Translations under genes and position numbers: made by a program
Shown: one piece after another, positions 7,911 to 18,504 of the stretch
Layout: each line of letters opens with the position of its first letter
Position numbering within the stretch: the stretch's first letter is position 1
The notes under the pieces: generated by a model
The model's database searches: none
The model's input: the letters and a program-made list of their open reading frames with translations, nothing else
What the model was told of the DNA's origin: nothing
NCBI RefSeq assembly: GCF_007197995.1
Contig: NZ_VKKH01000002.1
Span: 62,001 to 126,000 of the forward strand
DNA length: 64,000 nucleotides
From: Aliiglaciecola sp. M165
GTDB lineage: Bacteria; Pseudomonadota; Gammaproteobacteria; Enterobacterales; Alteromonadaceae
Direction of reading: 5' to 3'

Positions 7911-10025
7911 TTAGAACGAACCAACTACTGACAGCATTGCGTTAATTGGCTCACCTACAGTAACTTGATGAGTAGAATGTGAATTTGGGAAATACAGCTC
8001 GTCCGTCAAGTTTTCAATATTTAACTGCAAGCGCAAATCTTCCGAAACGTCATAATATGCTGAAGCATCTACTCGCGTGTAGCTAGGAAGCGTTGCAGAA
8101 TTGCTGTTATTGACAAAACTGTCGTCTTGATAGGTCACGCCTAAGCCCACACCAAAAACATTGTTAATCTCATAAGCGGTCCATATAGAGAATGTCGTCT
8201 CAGGTAATTCCCGGGGCGTGAAACCTGTCGGTCCACTGCGATCAACAATCTCACCATCAAGATTGCTGTAATTGGCAGAGATTGTCCATGCATCGGTCAG
8301 ATGACCACGAATTTGCAATTCATAACCTGAGATTTCAGAATCAATCACATCCAAAGTGGACGGATCATTGTCAGCAACTTGAGGCGAGCTTTGCTCATTT
8401 TCAAAAATTGCTGCGGTGAAGCTTAACCCTTCAGCGAAATCCCATTTAAGTCCGATTTCCTGATTGGTAAAGGTGTTTGGATCAAGTTGATCGTCACTGC
8501 CGTTAATATCAGTGTATTGCTCACCGCTCCTTGGTAAAAATGATTCACTATAGCTGATATACAAAGAGATATTTTCTTGTGGTTTATAAACTAAACCCGC
8601 TCTAGGAGACACTTCTTCATCTTCACGAGTGCGCGTTTCTAATACATCGGGGTCGGCATTAAATACTTCGATATCAAAGCTGTCAAAACGTGCGCCAATG
8701 ATAAGGTCGAGTTTTTCTGAAATCTCAATCTCGTCCTGGATGTAGAACGAAAATACATCCAACTCAACGCGAGTATCATCGTTCAAATCGGAGAAGCTAG
8801 TAGTAATCGTCTCACCATTTGCATTCACACCGGCAAATCCATTGAAATTCAATGGGCGAGTCGCAACGAAGGTTTCTCTGTCATCCATGGTTGAGTCAAA
8901 AACCGGATTAAAGCGATTTTGATCAGAGCTGGTTTGAATGAATTCTGCGCCGGTAATTATCGTGTGCCCAATACTACCTGTTCGATATTCTCCTACTAAG
9001 TTACCCGTCAATGTAAGACTGTCACGCACAGTGGTGTCAATGTAACCGTCTAACTCAACAATGTTCGAGCTTTGATCATAATCACTTGCATAAAAGTTGG
9101 CATAAACTTTATCAAAGTCGCCATAATTTGCAGTAAAATTGCCTTTCAAGTTTCCGGTAAATTGATGCTCAATAGTCGCTCTAAAGACATGGGCTTCAAC
9201 TTCATGATAATTGTTCTCTGGATCCGCAAACACCGTATCTTCAAACACTTCGACCGGGCGCCCATCGTCGCCGGTTGGAATGCCTCGGTCAATAAAACGC
9301 TCGTGATCAATGTACTCATAGGAAAGGTCAACGATAGTGTCATCACTCAATTCAATACGAGCTGTAGGATTGAACCCAATGCGATCACCGTCATAGAAAT
9401 CACGATGATTGTCCAATGACTCAACCATAGCATTGATACGAATGGCTGAACGATCACCTGTTGAGAAGTTAGTATCGATTTGACCACTGAATCCACCAAA
9501 GGTGTTTAGCGATGCTTGGTAATTTGAAACAGATTGGTCAAGTTGAGCTTTTTTGGTCACACGGTTTAATACTCCACCCGTTCCACCGCGACCAAATAGC
9601 AACGCGTTCGGTCCGCGCAAAATTTCAACCTGTTCAATGTTATACAAAGCGCGATAATATTGAACATCATCACGATTTCCGTCGATAAAAAAGTCTGCAG
9701 TTGAGCGCACACCGCGAAAAACCACAGAGTCTCGGTGCCCTTCGCCTTGAGATGTATTCACTCCTGGTGTGTAGTCAATAATGTCACTAATGCTATTGAT
9801 ACCGCGAGCGGTAATTTCTGCAGCGGTGAGAATGGACAAACTCTGCGGCACATCAATAATAGGTGTAGGTGATTTAATCGAGTTTGATTCATTGCTCGAA
9901 AGGTATTGACCTTCAACGACAACTTTTTCTATTCCTGCGAAGCTTTCAAGACTTTCAAGACTTTCAGCCACCGCTGGATTACTCAAGATTAATGCTGTCG
10001 CAATACTCGTTAGTTTAAATTTCAA
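7911..10025 (-). CDS. TonB-dependent siderophore receptor
   Basis: A ferric-siderophore receptor of about 704 residues (FhuA/FpvA-type). The mature region starts with a TonB-box-like IEKVVVEGQY, then the plug (DVPQSLSILTAAEI; RGPNALLFGRGGTGGVLNRVTKK) and a barrel ending in PINAMLSVVGSF. The frame is open up to a GTG at 10169, but I choose TTG at 10025: it starts a proper signal peptide (KFKLTSIATALILSNPAVA), GGGAACG lies upstream, and the Fur-like box at 10134–10152 then falls in the promoter instead of the coding region. Iron repression by Fur is likely. Confidence 0.9.
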   Translation of the reverse strand: MKFKLTSIATALILSNPAVAESLESLESFAGIEKVVVEGQYLSSNESNSIKSPTPIIDVPQSLSILTAAEITARGINSISDIIDYTPGVNTSQGEGHRDSVVFRGVRSTADFFIDGNRDDVQYYRALYNIEQVEILRGPNALLFGRGGTGGVLNRVTKKAQLDQSVSNYQASLNTFGGFSGQIDTNFSTGDRSAIRINAMVESLDNHRDFYDGDRIGFNPTARIELSDDTIVDLSYEYIDHERFIDRGIPTGDDGRPVEVFEDTVFADPENNYHEVEAHVFRATIEHQFTGNLKGNFTANYGDFDKVYANFYASDYDQSSNIVELDGYIDTTVRDSLTLTGNLVGEYRTGSIGHTIITGAEFIQTSSDQNRFNPVFDSTMDDRETFVATRPLNFNGFAGVNANGETITTSFSDLNDDTRVELDVFSFYIQDEIEISEKLDLIIGARFDSFDIEVFNADPDVLETRTREDEEVSPRAGLVYKPQENISLYISYSESFLPRSGEQYTDINGSDDQLDPNTFTNQEIGLKWDFAEGLSFTAAIFENEQSSPQVADNDPSTLDVIDSEISGYELQIRGHLTDAWTISANYSNLDGEIVDRSGPTGFTPRELPETTFSIWTAYEINNVFGVGLGVTYQDDSFVNNSNSATLPSYTRVDASAYYDVSEDLRLQLNIENLTDELYFPNSHSTHQVTVGEPINAMLSVVGSF

Positions 10026-10133
10026 TTTTTTCGTTCCCAGATAAAAAATGTGTTCTTTTCGATTCAGATATTCGTGAGAAAAAGTCGACTTTTCTGCTTT
10101 TGTGAAGTGCTGAACTACCAATACGCAAATCTT

Positions 10134-10152
10134 AATACGAATAATTCTTATT
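10134..10152. promoter_or_regulatory. Candidate Fur box
   Basis: AATACGAATAATTCTTATT, read on the minus strand, matches the 19-bp Fur dimer pattern AATGATAATNATTATCATT at about 14 positions. It sits inside a larger inverted repeat CGCAAAT (10124–10130) / ATTTGCG (10150–10156). It lies about 110 bp before the chosen receptor start and about 150 bp before the divergent gene at 10306, so it could control both. Confidence 0.55.
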
Positions 10153-10305
10153 TGCGAGTGTTTTTTCACTTAGTCTTTTGGTTTTTATTGCTAAACGCAA
10201 TAAATCAGTTATTCATCATACTTATAAGCAGACTTGTCGTGTTTGAGTGAAGTCATGACCATCGCGTGCTTTACTGGGTTTAATGTCCTAAACGCAAAAC
10301 ATCAT

Positions 10306-10860
10306 ATGAAAAATCAATTTATTGCTTTTATTGTCGTGTTTACTGCACTTACTTTGCATGCTCACGCCACGCCAAATCCTGAGGCGCCCAAACAACTGCA
10401 CCACTGGTCACCTTTGATTGGAAAGTGGCGTACGACAGAGGAAGGTCTAAAGCCCGACGGTTCGGCATGGCAACCTTCCAAAAGCGCTCAATGGAATTTT
10501 TATTGGGCAATGGATGGCTGGGCAGTTAGAGATGAGTATTTTTCACCGCCACTAGATGACGTTCAAGCCGATCCATTGAAGCGTCAAATCGGCACTAACT
10601 TGCGGATCTTCAACGCTGGTAAAAATGAATGGATCATGGCTTGGCTTACAAAAGATGGGAAACGTGTTGATGTCTACCAGGCGAATTCCGACGGCAACAC
10701 CATTGTTATGCGCACCCCTCCATTGACCGAAGGAGGAAAACACAGACGCATCACGTTTTTTGACATCAAAAAAGACAGCTTCGAGTGGAAGCTAGAATTT
10801 TCCAATGACGGGCAAAGCAATTGGTTGGAAGTTTATCGCATTCATGGAAAACGCGAATAG
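10306..10860 (+). CDS. Secreted DUF1579-like protein
   Basis: A 184-residue protein with a signal peptide (MKNQFIAFIVVFTALTLHAHA). The ATG at 10306 is preferred over 10234 because it begins that signal. The mature part has lipocalin-like DUF1579 features: LIGKWRTTEEG, WNFYWAMDGWAVRDEY and a regular succession of short beta strands. Members are thought to bind small ligands, but no function is established. It is divergent from the siderophore receptor and may share its iron-responsive control region. The identification is by pattern only. Confidence 0.75.
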   Translation: MKNQFIAFIVVFTALTLHAHATPNPEAPKQLHHWSPLIGKWRTTEEGLKPDGSAWQPSKSAQWNFYWAMDGWAVRDEYFSPPLDDVQADPLKRQIGTNLRIFNAGKNEWIMAWLTKDGKRVDVYQANSDGNTIVMRTPPLTEGGKHRRITFFDIKKDSFEWKLEFSNDGQSNWLEVYRIHGKRE

Positions 10861-10871
10861 TTTTATATGAA

Positions 10872-10896
10872 ACCCTATCATACGTCTGCATAGGGT
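10872..10896. other. Stem-loop between convergent genes
   Basis: ACCCTAT/ATAGGGT arms with an 11-base loop lie between the ends of the DUF1579-like gene and nqrM. There is no clear T run; it may act as a shared weak terminator. Confidence 0.4.
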
Positions 10897-10912
10897 CAGT
10901 GATACATGGTTT

Positions 10913-11146
10913 TCAAATAATCTGATTTTGTTTCCATTCGGCTAGTTTCTTTTCGCGTTGGGCTTCACGCTCCATACGTGCTTTTTTGCGGTCGCAAGGT
11001 TCAGGGCAATCACAGGCCTTTTCAATACCTAATGCACCAAGACCACCACAACTACCCGAAATGGTTTTTTGTTGAACAATGTAGCCCACAGCCATCGCAG
11101 AAACGACAACAATGAAAAAACCAAATGCTAAAACGAAAGTACTCAC
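10913..11146 (-). CDS. nqrM: Na+-NQR maturation protein NqrM
   Basis: A 77-residue membrane protein (DUF539). One N-terminal transmembrane helix (about 3–24) is followed by the conserved cysteine set SGSCGGLGALG and ACDCPEPCDRKK, and a charged C-terminal helix. NqrM is needed to assemble the Na+-NQR complex, probably by delivering iron to the NqrD/NqrE cysteine site. It lies 23 bp downstream of apbE, as in other Na+-NQR-bearing gammaproteobacteria. Confidence 0.93.
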   Translation of the reverse strand: MSTFVLAFGFFIVVVSAMAVGYIVQQKTISGSCGGLGALGIEKACDCPEPCDRKKARMEREAQREKKLAEWKQNQII

Positions 11147-11169
11147 TATAAATTCCTAACTCTATTTTA

Positions 11170-12201
11170 TTACCGCGACCGAGCCGCTTCGATATATTGT
11201 TCAAACTTGCCCGTAGTATACGTGTTAAATTCGCCATTTTCCCGTGTGATCAACATGACATCCAAATTATTTTCCGATGCAATGCGTAATGCATCATCTT
11301 TCCCCATCACATTCAGCGCCGTTGCGAGCCCGTCTGCTGTCATGGAAGACGGATGAACAACTGTTACGGCCACCAGATTGTGTTGGATCGGAAAACCGGT
11401 TCGAGGATCGATTAGATGTGAATATCTGACCCCGTTTTCCTCAAAATAATTTCGATAGTCACCCGACGAGGCAACCGCGTTATCGCCCACAGCAATCACA
11501 TTTTGCACATCACGCTCGGTAGTGAGCGGTTTTTCTATGGCAATGCGCCAGCCAATATCGTTAGCGCTCACGCCTTTAACGCGCATCTCTCCGCCAATTT
11601 CTACCAAGTAATTTTGATGTCCATAAGCGCTTAAAAGTTCCGCAACCGCGTCCACTGCATATCCTTTAGCGATAGTAGACAGGTCCACATACAAGTCTGG
11701 ATGACTTTTTGTAATTTGATTTTGCGAAACGTTAAGTTTGTCTAAGCCTACTTTTTGTCGAATGCTTGCAATAGTTTGTTCATCGGGAATCACCTCTGGA
11801 CGAGCCTGAGGACCAAACCCCCATAGATTCACTAGAGGCCCAACGGTTACGTCCAAAACACCTTCACTTAGTTGACCAAGGCGAATCGCTTCATTTAAAA
11901 CGACAATGGTTTGCTCAGACAACACAAAGGGTTCTGCACTGCGCCACTGATTGAATCTAGATAATTCTGACGAGGTGTCATAGGTTGACATCAGACTATT
12001 AATCTCAGCTAACATGTTATCAACAGCCTCTTGGGTTTCTGCGGCTTCAGGGCCGACGTCGCTGCGTACCTTAATGTTGTAAACCGTTCCCATTGTTGGG
12101 CCGCTAAAATGGATATAGTCGACGGTATTGGCTTTATTCCATAACAACAGAGCAAGCATCAAAAGTGTTAATGGAATAAGGATTATTCTTGGGTTTATCA
12201 T
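11170..12201 (-). CDS. apbE: FAD:protein FMN transferase (ApbE)
   Basis: A 343-residue ApbE-family flavinyl transferase, which attaches FMN through a phosphoester bond to threonine in SGAT motifs. An N-terminal hydrophobic segment (about 5–21) lacks a lipobox cysteine, so it looks like a membrane anchor rather than a lipoprotein. Family motifs include PTMGTVYNIKV, LSTIAKGYAVD, NYLVEIGGEMR and YSHLIDPRTGFPI. Its substrates NqrB and NqrC are encoded just upstream. A strong terminator lies between nqrF and this gene, so it depends on read-through or its own promoter. Confidence 0.95.
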   Translation of the reverse strand: MINPRIILIPLTLLMLALLLWNKANTVDYIHFSGPTMGTVYNIKVRSDVGPEAAETQEAVDNMLAEINSLMSTYDTSSELSRFNQWRSAEPFVLSEQTIVVLNEAIRLGQLSEGVLDVTVGPLVNLWGFGPQARPEVIPDEQTIASIRQKVGLDKLNVSQNQITKSHPDLYVDLSTIAKGYAVDAVAELLSAYGHQNYLVEIGGEMRVKGVSANDIGWRIAIEKPLTTERDVQNVIAVGDNAVASSGDYRNYFEENGVRYSHLIDPRTGFPIQHNLVAVTVVHPSSMTADGLATALNVMGKDDALRIASENNLDVMLITRENGEFNTYTTGKFEQYIEAARSR

Positions 12202-12217
12202 GGAAAGTAAATTACAT

Positions 12218-12250
12218 CCAAAAAAAGAGGGACATCAGTGCCCCTCTTGT
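12218..12250 (-). terminator. Rho-independent terminator after nqrF
   Basis: On the minus strand a stem AAGAGGG/CCCTCTT is followed by a T run that ends about 20 bases before the apbE start codon. It separates the nqrA–F operon from apbE-nqrM. Confidence 0.85.
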
Positions 12251-12268
12251 TATAAATCAGATTTGAGC

Positions 12269-13501
12269 TTAGCCGCCGAAATCATCAAGCATGATGTTTT
12301 CGTCTTCAACACCCAGTTCTTTTAGCATATTGATGACGGCCGCGTTCATCATAGGCGGTCCACACATGTAGAACTCACAATCTTCAGGGGCAGGATGATC
12401 CTTCAAGTAGTTCTCCAACAATACGTTGTGGATGAACCCGGTGTCGCCTTCCCAATTGTCTTCTGGTTGCGGATCTGACAACGCTACATACCAGTTAAAA
12501 TTCTCATTTTCTTTCTGCAGCATATCGAAATCTTCAACGTAGAACATTTCGCGCAATGAACGAGCGCCGTACCAGAAAGTGATCTTACGGTCAGTTTTAA
12601 TTCGACGTAATTGATCAAAGATATGCGAACGCATTGGTGCCATTCCTGCTCCGCCGCCAACAAATACCATTTCGGCTTCAGTTTCTTTTGCGAAGAACTC
12701 ACCAAATGGACCTGAGATGGTGGCTTTGTCACCTTCTTTGAGGTTCCATATGAACGATGACATCTTACCTGCAGGTAAGCTTAGGTTATTTGGCGGAGGT
12801 GTTGCGATACGCACGTTAAGCATAATAATACCCTCTTCTTCGGGGTAGTTAGCCATCGAGTACGCACGGATAGTTTCTTCATCTACTTTCGATTCAATAT
12901 CGAAAAATCCGAATCTTTCCCAATCACCACGATACTCTTCAGGAATATCAAAATCACTGTACTTGACGTGATGTGCAGGTGCTTCAATTTGAATATAACC
13001 ACCCGCGCGGAAAGGAACACTTTCGCCATTAGGAATGCGTAAAACCAGTTCTTTAATGAACGTCGCTTTGTTGTCATTAGAAATGACTTCACAATCCCAT
13101 TTTTTGATACCGAAGACTTCTTCAGGAAGTTCAATATCCATATCTTGTTTGATTGCCACCTGACAAGATAGGCGACACCCTTCTTTTGCTTCACGCTTGC
13201 TTACGTGGTCAAGTTCAGTTGGTAAGATTTCTCCACCACCAGATTTGATATCCACACGACACTGACCGCAAGAGCCACCGCCACCGCAGGCAGATGACAC
13301 AAAGATCCCAGAATCTGCTAAAGCACCAAGTAGTTTGCCCCCCGGTGAGGCTGTGATGGCTTTTTCTGGATCGCCATTAATGGTAATAGTCACATCGCCT
13401 GACGGAACAAGCTTTGACTTTGCAAACATGATGATAAACACGAGCGCCAATACAATGGCGATAAACATGCCTACACCAAGGTAAATTTCTGATTGATTCA
13501 T
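12269..13501 (-). CDS. nqrF: Na+-NQR subunit F (NADH dehydrogenase, FAD and 2Fe-2S)
   Basis: A 410-residue electron-input subunit. An N-terminal helix (about 5–26) anchors it. The ferredoxin domain has the 2Fe-2S cysteines in [12 protein letters not shown] and GCRLSCQ, followed by an FAD domain (RAYSMANYP) and an NADH domain ([25 protein letters not shown]). It passes electrons from NADH through FAD and the iron-sulfur centre to the rest of the pump. It is the last gene before the operon terminator and its length is normal for the family. Confidence 0.98.
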   Translation of the reverse strand: MNQSEIYLGVGMFIAIVLALVFIIMFAKSKLVPSGDVTITINGDPEKAITASPGGKLLGALADSGIFVSSACGGGGSCGQCRVDIKSGGGEILPTELDHVSKREAKEGCRLSCQVAIKQDMDIELPEEVFGIKKWDCEVISNDNKATFIKELVLRIPNGESVPFRAGGYIQIEAPAHHVKYSDFDIPEEYRGDWERFGFFDIESKVDEETIRAYSMANYPEEEGIIMLNVRIATPPPNNLSLPAGKMSSFIWNLKEGDKATISGPFGEFFAKETEAEMVFVGGGAGMAPMRSHIFDQLRRIKTDRKITFWYGARSLREMFYVEDFDMLQKENENFNWYVALSDPQPEDNWEGDTGFIHNVLLENYLKDHPAPEDCEFYMCGPPMMNAAVINMLKELGVEDENIMLDDFGG

Positions 13502-13526
13502 TTACAAATACTCCTCAGTGCTGCGC

Positions 13527-14135
13527 TTACAAGGCGACGCCGGTGAACGATTGGAAACCTAATGCCATTAGGCCAGCAATCATAAACACCGAGCCAAGAC
13601 CACGAATGCCGTCAGGCATATCAGCATATTTTAACTTTTCCCGAACAGCGGCTAACAAGGTAATGGCTATCGCCCAACCCAGACCGCTACCAATTCCGTA
13701 TACAACGCTTTCGCTCAAGTTGTATTCACGTTGAACCGCAAACGCTACCCCACCAAAAATTGCACAGTTAACCGTAATAAGTGGTAGGAATATACCTAAT
13801 GCATTGTAAAGAGCAGGGAAAAACTTATCCAAACTCATTTCCAAAATTTGCACTAGTGCAGCGATTACGCCGATAAAGGTCAAAAAGTTCAAAAAACTCA
13901 GATCAGCATCTGGGAAACCAGCCCAAGCTAAAGCGCCAGGAGCTAGAATATTGACGTAAATGATTTGGTTTACCGGCACGGAAATACCCAGCACAACAAT
14001 AACTGCCACACCCAGTCCCATAGCGGTTTTAACTTTCTTGGATACTGCCAAAAATGTACACATTCCCAAGAACAGAGACAACGCCATGTTTTCAATGAAA
14101 ACGGAGCGTACAAACAAACTCAAATAATGTTCCAT
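13527..14135 (-). CDS. nqrE: Na+-NQR subunit E
   Basis: A 202-residue integral membrane subunit with six hydrophobic helices. With NqrD it holds the iron centre within the membrane; the cysteines in GMCTF and VNCAIFGG fit this role. The protein is highly conserved ([20 protein letters not shown] at the start). It lies 25 bp before nqrF and 3 bp after nqrD, consistent with co-translation. Confidence 0.97.
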   Translation of the reverse strand: MEHYLSLFVRSVFIENMALSLFLGMCTFLAVSKKVKTAMGLGVAVIVVLGISVPVNQIIYVNILAPGALAWAGFPDADLSFLNFLTFIGVIAALVQILEMSLDKFFPALYNALGIFLPLITVNCAIFGGVAFAVQREYNLSESVVYGIGSGLGWAIAITLLAAVREKLKYADMPDGIRGLGSVFMIAGLMALGFQSFTGVAL

Positions 14136-14138
14136 GTT

Positions 14139-14771
14139 TTACTCCTTAGGCTCAACTTGTTCAGGGCGAATAGTTCGAATAAACCAGATTAAACCACCAA
14201 TCAAGAAGAACGAACTGAATGGCAAAATAAGTAGGCCATTACCCTGATACCAACCACCGTTTTGAACCAGCGGAAGAATTTCAAAACCTAACAAGGTACC
14301 AAAACCAAATAACTCTTTAATCACGCCTACAACAATCAAAACAAAAGCGTAACCCAAGCCATTTCCGATCCCGTCAAGGAAACTCATAAATGGTGGGCTC
14401 TTCATTGCATAAGCTTCTGCCCGACCCATTACGATACAGTTGGTAATAATCAAACCAACGAATACCGAGAGCTCTTTGGCAATTTGGTAGGAGTAAGCTT
14501 TGAGTATCTGGTCCACAACAATTACCAACGAAGCGATAATCGTCATTTGAATGATGATCCTCACGCTTGAAGGTATATGGTTGCGGATAATAGAGATAAA
14601 CAAATTAGAGAATGCCAAAACAGAGATAACTGCCATAGACATTACTAGGGCGGTTTCAAGTTTGGTAGTAATTGCAAGCGCTGAGCAAACCCCTAACACT
14701 TGCAGTGCGATAGGGTTGCTGCTTAATATCGGTCCGAACAAGACCTGTTTCATTTCTTTAGCTTCAGCCAT
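14139..14771 (-). CDS. nqrD: Na+-NQR subunit D
   Basis: A 211-residue membrane subunit with six helices, paralogous to NqrE. The ATG at 14771 ([14 protein letters not shown]) is chosen over 14795 because it matches the family N-terminus. GVCSALA and [11 protein letters not shown] carry the cysteines that pair with those of NqrE. It lies 11 bp after nqrC and 3 bp before nqrE. Confidence 0.97.
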   Translation of the reverse strand: MAEAKEMKQVLFGPILSSNPIALQVLGVCSALAITTKLETALVMSMAVISVLAFSNLFISIIRNHIPSSVRIIIQMTIIASLVIVVDQILKAYSYQIAKELSVFVGLIITNCIVMGRAEAYAMKSPPFMSFLDGIGNGLGYAFVLIVVGVIKELFGFGTLLGFEILPLVQNGGWYQGNGLLILPFSSFFLIGGLIWFIRTIRPEQVEPKE

Positions 14772-14782
14772 TGTTCTTACCC

Positions 14783-15538
14783 TTATGATTTCCAAGTCTT
14801 ATTTTTCAGATACGGACCGAAGCCGTTTTCACCTGCCCAGTACTTAAGTGTATTTTCTACACCGTTACTGGTCAGTGTGGCACCTGACAAAGCATCAATT
14901 GCATATTCGTTTTCTGGGTTAGCATTTTTCTTGACATCAATGACCACTTCACCATCTTTGAAAAGCTTCTTACCGTCCCATTTTGCTTGCCACGATGGGT
15001 TCAGAATCTCAGCACCCAATCCTGGCGTTTCTTTGTGTTGGTAATACACTAATTCACGAACAGTGTTGCCATCAGCGTCCAAGGCCAGGAACCCATACAT
15101 TAAGTCCCAAAGACCACTTCCATGCACGGGCAATACGACTCGGGTTACAGTGCCCGTTTCGTCTTTAACCAAGTATACACTTGCAACGCTAGAGCGACGT
15201 TGGAACCCTACATTGCTGCCCTTTACAGGTACAGTGTAGTCAGGATCATTGGCCGCTTTGTACATGTCAAAGCCATCTGGAACCTCAGCATAAGCACCGG
15301 TTTCTAGATTAACATGACGTGTTTCAACGAACTTATCGAAGGTACAACTAACGTTACATTCTGCTGAAGATTCGATGCCTGCAGCAGTCAGAATATTAGA
15401 TTGTTTATCCTTGGCAGCATTGGATTGCTGTAAAGAACGCAAGCCAACCGCTGCTCCGGAAACAATAATTGAACAGACCAAACAAACGGCGACTACGACG
15501 CCGACGGTTTTTCCAAAAGTTTCTTTTTTAGCCGACAC
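14783..15538 (-). CDS. nqrC: Na+-NQR subunit C (covalent FMN)
   Basis: A 251-residue subunit starting at GTG 15538, inside the last codons of nqrB. GGAGG within the nqrB end lies about nine bases upstream. This start gives the expected short N-terminus before the single transmembrane helix ([20 protein letters not shown]). The FMN acceptor Thr (about 221) lies in [10 protein letters not shown], the target of ApbE. The frame runs upstream to 15619, but that extension overlaps nqrB and has no family counterpart. Confidence 0.95.
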   Translation of the reverse strand: MSAKKETFGKTVGVVVAVCLVCSIIVSGAAVGLRSLQQSNAAKDKQSNILTAAGIESSAECNVSCTFDKFVETRHVNLETGAYAEVPDGFDMYKAANDPDYTVPVKGSNVGFQRRSSVASVYLVKDETGTVTRVVLPVHGSGLWDLMYGFLALDADGNTVRELVYYQHKETPGLGAEILNPSWQAKWDGKKLFKDGEVVIDVKKNANPENEYAIDALSGATLTSNGVENTLKYWAGENGFGPYLKNKTWKS

Positions 15539-16736
15539 GAGCCATCCTCCGCTTAATGTTGCTTTGCGCCACAAAGTAATCGAACAAAGGCGCCCATAAG
15601 TTAGCAAATAAGATGGCAAGCATGATGCCCTCTGGGAATGCAGGGTTCAGCACTCGAATCATGACAGTCATGAAGCCAATCAAGAACCCGTAGGCCCATT
15701 TTGCCTGATTGGTAAATGATGCAGAAACCGGATCCGTTGCCATGAAGAACATACCAAAAGCCATGCCGCCAATCACCATGTGCCAGTACCAAGGCATCGC
15801 GAACATAGGGTTGGTGTCACTACCAATGAAATTCAGTAATGAAGCAAAGAACGCCACACCCAAAGCCACACCTGCAACAATTCGCCAAGATGCGATTCGC
15901 ATGTAAATAATAAACAGCCCACCAATTAGGATGGCCAGTGCAGAAACTTCACCGGCTGAACCAGGGATGTTGCCGATAAAGGAATCCCACCAAAGGTTCA
16001 TATTGGCGTAATCCATATTGCCGGAAGCAGCTTTGCTTAACCAGGTCGCACCTGAGTAACCATCTGCAGCCACCCAGATTTGATCGCCAGAGATTTGAGC
16101 CGGATAGGCAAAGTACAAAAATGCACGACCAGATAACGCAGGGTTTAGGAAGTTACGCCCTGTCCCACCAAAGATTTCTTTAGCAATTACAACACCAAAG
16201 GTAATACCTAACGCTGCTTGCCATAATGGAATGGTCGCGGGTAGCGTCAAAGAAAATAACACAGAGGTTACGAAGAACCCTTCGTTGATTTCGTGTTTAC
16301 GTATAGATGCAAACAAGACTTCCCAGAATCCACCTACGATAAATACCGTTGCGTAAACAGGTACAAAGAAACAGGCTCCGTAGCCCATCATACCCATCCA
16401 ACCAACGCCCTCGACGCCGAGTTGGCCGCCTAGAGAGGTGAACAGTCCGGCTTGCCAGATGTCGGGTAAAGTACCTGCACCTGTCAAAATAGCTTCATGC
16501 GCCTGAGCACCAATGTTGTACATGCCGTAGAACATAGCAGGGAAGGTTGCCATCCACACCATGATCATAATGCGTTTCAAATCGATACTATCACGCACGT
16601 GAGTGCCTGATTTGTTAACTGTTCCAGGGGTATAGAAAATTGTTGCTGCCGCTTCATACAAAGCATAGAACTTTTCGTACTTACCGCCGGGCTCGAAATT
16701 CGGTTCGATATCTTCTAAAAATGTTTTTAAGCCCAT
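15528..16736 (-). CDS. nqrB: Na+-NQR subunit B (covalent FMN)
   Basis: A 402-residue membrane subunit with about ten helices that carries the main sodium path. Thr231 in [12 protein letters not shown] is the site for covalent FMN. The N-terminal cytoplasmic stretch [20 protein letters not shown] is typical. It lies 3 bp after nqrA. Its last 11 bp overlap nqrC and supply that gene's ribosome site. Confidence 0.98.
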   Translation of the reverse strand: MGLKTFLEDIEPNFEPGGKYEKFYALYEAAATIFYTPGTVNKSGTHVRDSIDLKRIMIMVWMATFPAMFYGMYNIGAQAHEAILTGAGTLPDIWQAGLFTSLGGQLGVEGVGWMGMMGYGACFFVPVYATVFIVGGFWEVLFASIRKHEINEGFFVTSVLFSLTLPATIPLWQAALGITFGVVIAKEIFGGTGRNFLNPALSGRAFLYFAYPAQISGDQIWVAADGYSGATWLSKAASGNMDYANMNLWWDSFIGNIPGSAGEVSALAILIGGLFIIYMRIASWRIVAGVALGVAFFASLLNFIGSDTNPMFAMPWYWHMVIGGMAFGMFFMATDPVSASFTNQAKWAYGFLIGFMTVMIRVLNPAFPEGIMLAILFANLWAPLFDYFVAQSNIKRRMARVG

Positions 16737-16739
16737 GTC

Positions 16740-18080
16740 TTAACCCTCTTTTTCGATGGTAGCGAGACATTCACGTAATACTGGCCCGTAATTGTACTTG
16801 CCTGGGCATACGTATGTGCACAACGCCAAATCTTCTTCGTCTAGCTCTAAACAACCCAATGTCTGAGCACTGTCGGTGTCACCTGACAGCAGATCACGAA
16901 GCAGTAAGGTTGGTAAAATGTCCAGCGGCATGATCCGTTCATAGTTTCCAATTGGCACCATAGAACGATCTGAACCGTTGGTTGAAGTTGTCATATTGTA
17001 AAGCTTCTTAGGCGCGAGATGTCCTAAGTAAGCACGGGTAATGGAGTGCATCTTACTACCCGGCGCCAACCATCCAAAAAGAACCTTTTCACGGCCTTCT
17101 TCTAGCACAGAAACTTGGTTGTGATAGCGACCAAGGAATCCATGCACGCCATGAGCATGTGTACCCATTAGCACTGAACCCGATACCACGCGCACATCAT
17201 CGCCTGTCGTTTCGCCCTCAGTAAGCTGATCAGTATCAGCACCCATGAGAGTTTTAACTAAACGAGGATTCTTAATCGCAGGTCCGGCCAATGACACAAC
17301 ACGTTCATTGTTTAGCTCGCCTGTTGTAAAGAGCGCGCCAAAGGCCATAACGTCTTGATAATTAATCGTCCAAACCGTTTTTCCGGCTCCTACGGCATCA
17401 AGGTGATGAATATGAGTACCTGCAAGACCAGCTGGATGTGGGCCTGTAAACTCCTCGACGTCAACTTTCGCCGAGCCAGTAGGAATATCACTGCCCGGTG
17501 CTTTACAAACGTAAACTTTACCTTTGGTCAACGCATTCAAAACCAGAAGTCCACTTTCAAAGTCTGGTTTACGCTGGGCAATAATAACTTCGGGGTCCGC
17601 AGCTAGTGGGTTGGTGTCCATGGCGTTAACAAAAATTGAATTTGCATCACTACCAAGGGCCGGTACTTTGCTGTAAGGACGAGTGCGAAGGGCTATCCAA
17701 AGACCAGATTTAACCAGATTTTGTTCAGCCTGCTCTCGCGTTAACGAAGATAGCTGATTTGCATCAAGTTTATCGAAGGTCTCTTGTTCTTCGCCATTAA
17801 GTTCAATGACAACAGATTGCAAAACACGTTTTGCGCCCCGATTGATTTCAACGACTTTGCCCGCTGCCGGCGCAGTAAAAATAACACCTGGATTCTTTTT
17901 GTCTTCAAAAAGAGCCTGGCCTTTTTTCACTACATCATCCACCTGAACAAACATGGTGGGACGCATGCCGACATATTCTTCTCCCAAGACAGCTACGCGT
18001 GTAACACTCGCACCTTCTTGGATTGTTTGGTTAGGAGCTCCTTCGATAGGAAGGTCTAACCCTTTTTTGATTTTTATCAT
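16740..18080 (-). CDS. nqrA: Na+-NQR subunit A
   Basis: A 446-residue cytoplasmic-facing subunit of the pump, implicated in quinone binding. The ATG at 18080 gives the family start [14 protein letters not shown]; the frame stays open to 18188 but the extra residues have no family match. First gene of nqrABCDEF. The complex couples NADH oxidation and ubiquinone reduction to Na+ export, the main primary pump of many marine gammaproteobacteria. Confidence 0.98.
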   Translation of the reverse strand: MIKIKKGLDLPIEGAPNQTIQEGASVTRVAVLGEEYVGMRPTMFVQVDDVVKKGQALFEDKKNPGVIFTAPAAGKVVEINRGAKRVLQSVVIELNGEEQETFDKLDANQLSSLTREQAEQNLVKSGLWIALRTRPYSKVPALGSDANSIFVNAMDTNPLAADPEVIIAQRKPDFESGLLVLNALTKGKVYVCKAPGSDIPTGSAKVDVEEFTGPHPAGLAGTHIHHLDAVGAGKTVWTINYQDVMAFGALFTTGELNNERVVSLAGPAIKNPRLVKTLMGADTDQLTEGETTGDDVRVVSGSVLMGTHAHGVHGFLGRYHNQVSVLEEGREKVLFGWLAPGSKMHSITRAYLGHLAPKKLYNMTTSTNGSDRSMVPIGNYERIMPLDILPTLLLRDLLSGDTDSAQTLGCLELDEEDLALCTYVCPGKYNYGPVLRECLATIEKEG

Positions 18081-18504
18081 ATGCAACCGCAGTCTTGTAA
18101 AAATAAAATTTAAAGTTAAAGAAATATCAATTTTGGATTCTGTTAACCACGCAACTGCGCCCGAAAACCCAAAGGTGATCGCTCTCAATACATTTTAATA
18201 ATTCTTATTCCGATTGTGACTTCTTAACCCGGTGAACACAGATAGTCGCTGCATTGGTTCCCCACCTCGCTAGAAAAATGAATGTGCAAAAGGACTTCAG
18301 TCAAAACTGTTTTTTAAATCCTATGCCACTTAACTATGGAATTTTAGCATCATTGTAGCGCTTTGCGCTACGCAAATTGTTGCTAAATAGGGTTTTTTAA
18401 CCTGAAAGACTAGTTTAACGACTAATTTTTAATCAGCAAATTATTTCGTACGGGACAAAAACAAAACAACCGCCAGATGGCGGTTGTTTTTCAAAATGCC
18501 CAAT
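18081..18504. promoter_or_regulatory. Upstream region of the nqr operon with overlapping palindromes
   Basis: This 424-bp gene-free stretch must hold the nqr promoter. At 18355–18371 GTAGCGC-TTT-GCGCTAC forms a hairpin; overlapping it, TTTGCG-CTA-CGCAAA (18362–18376) forms a second. The two exclude each other, so this could be an operator or a switchable leader structure about 280 bp before nqrA. The fabV terminator occupies the right end. Confidence 0.45.
18463..18490 (-). terminator. Rho-independent terminator after fabV
   Basis: A 12-bp stem AAAACAACCGCC/GGCGGTTGTTTT with a 4-base loop, T-rich on both outer sides, lies about 15 bp past the fabV stop. Confidence 0.92.
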
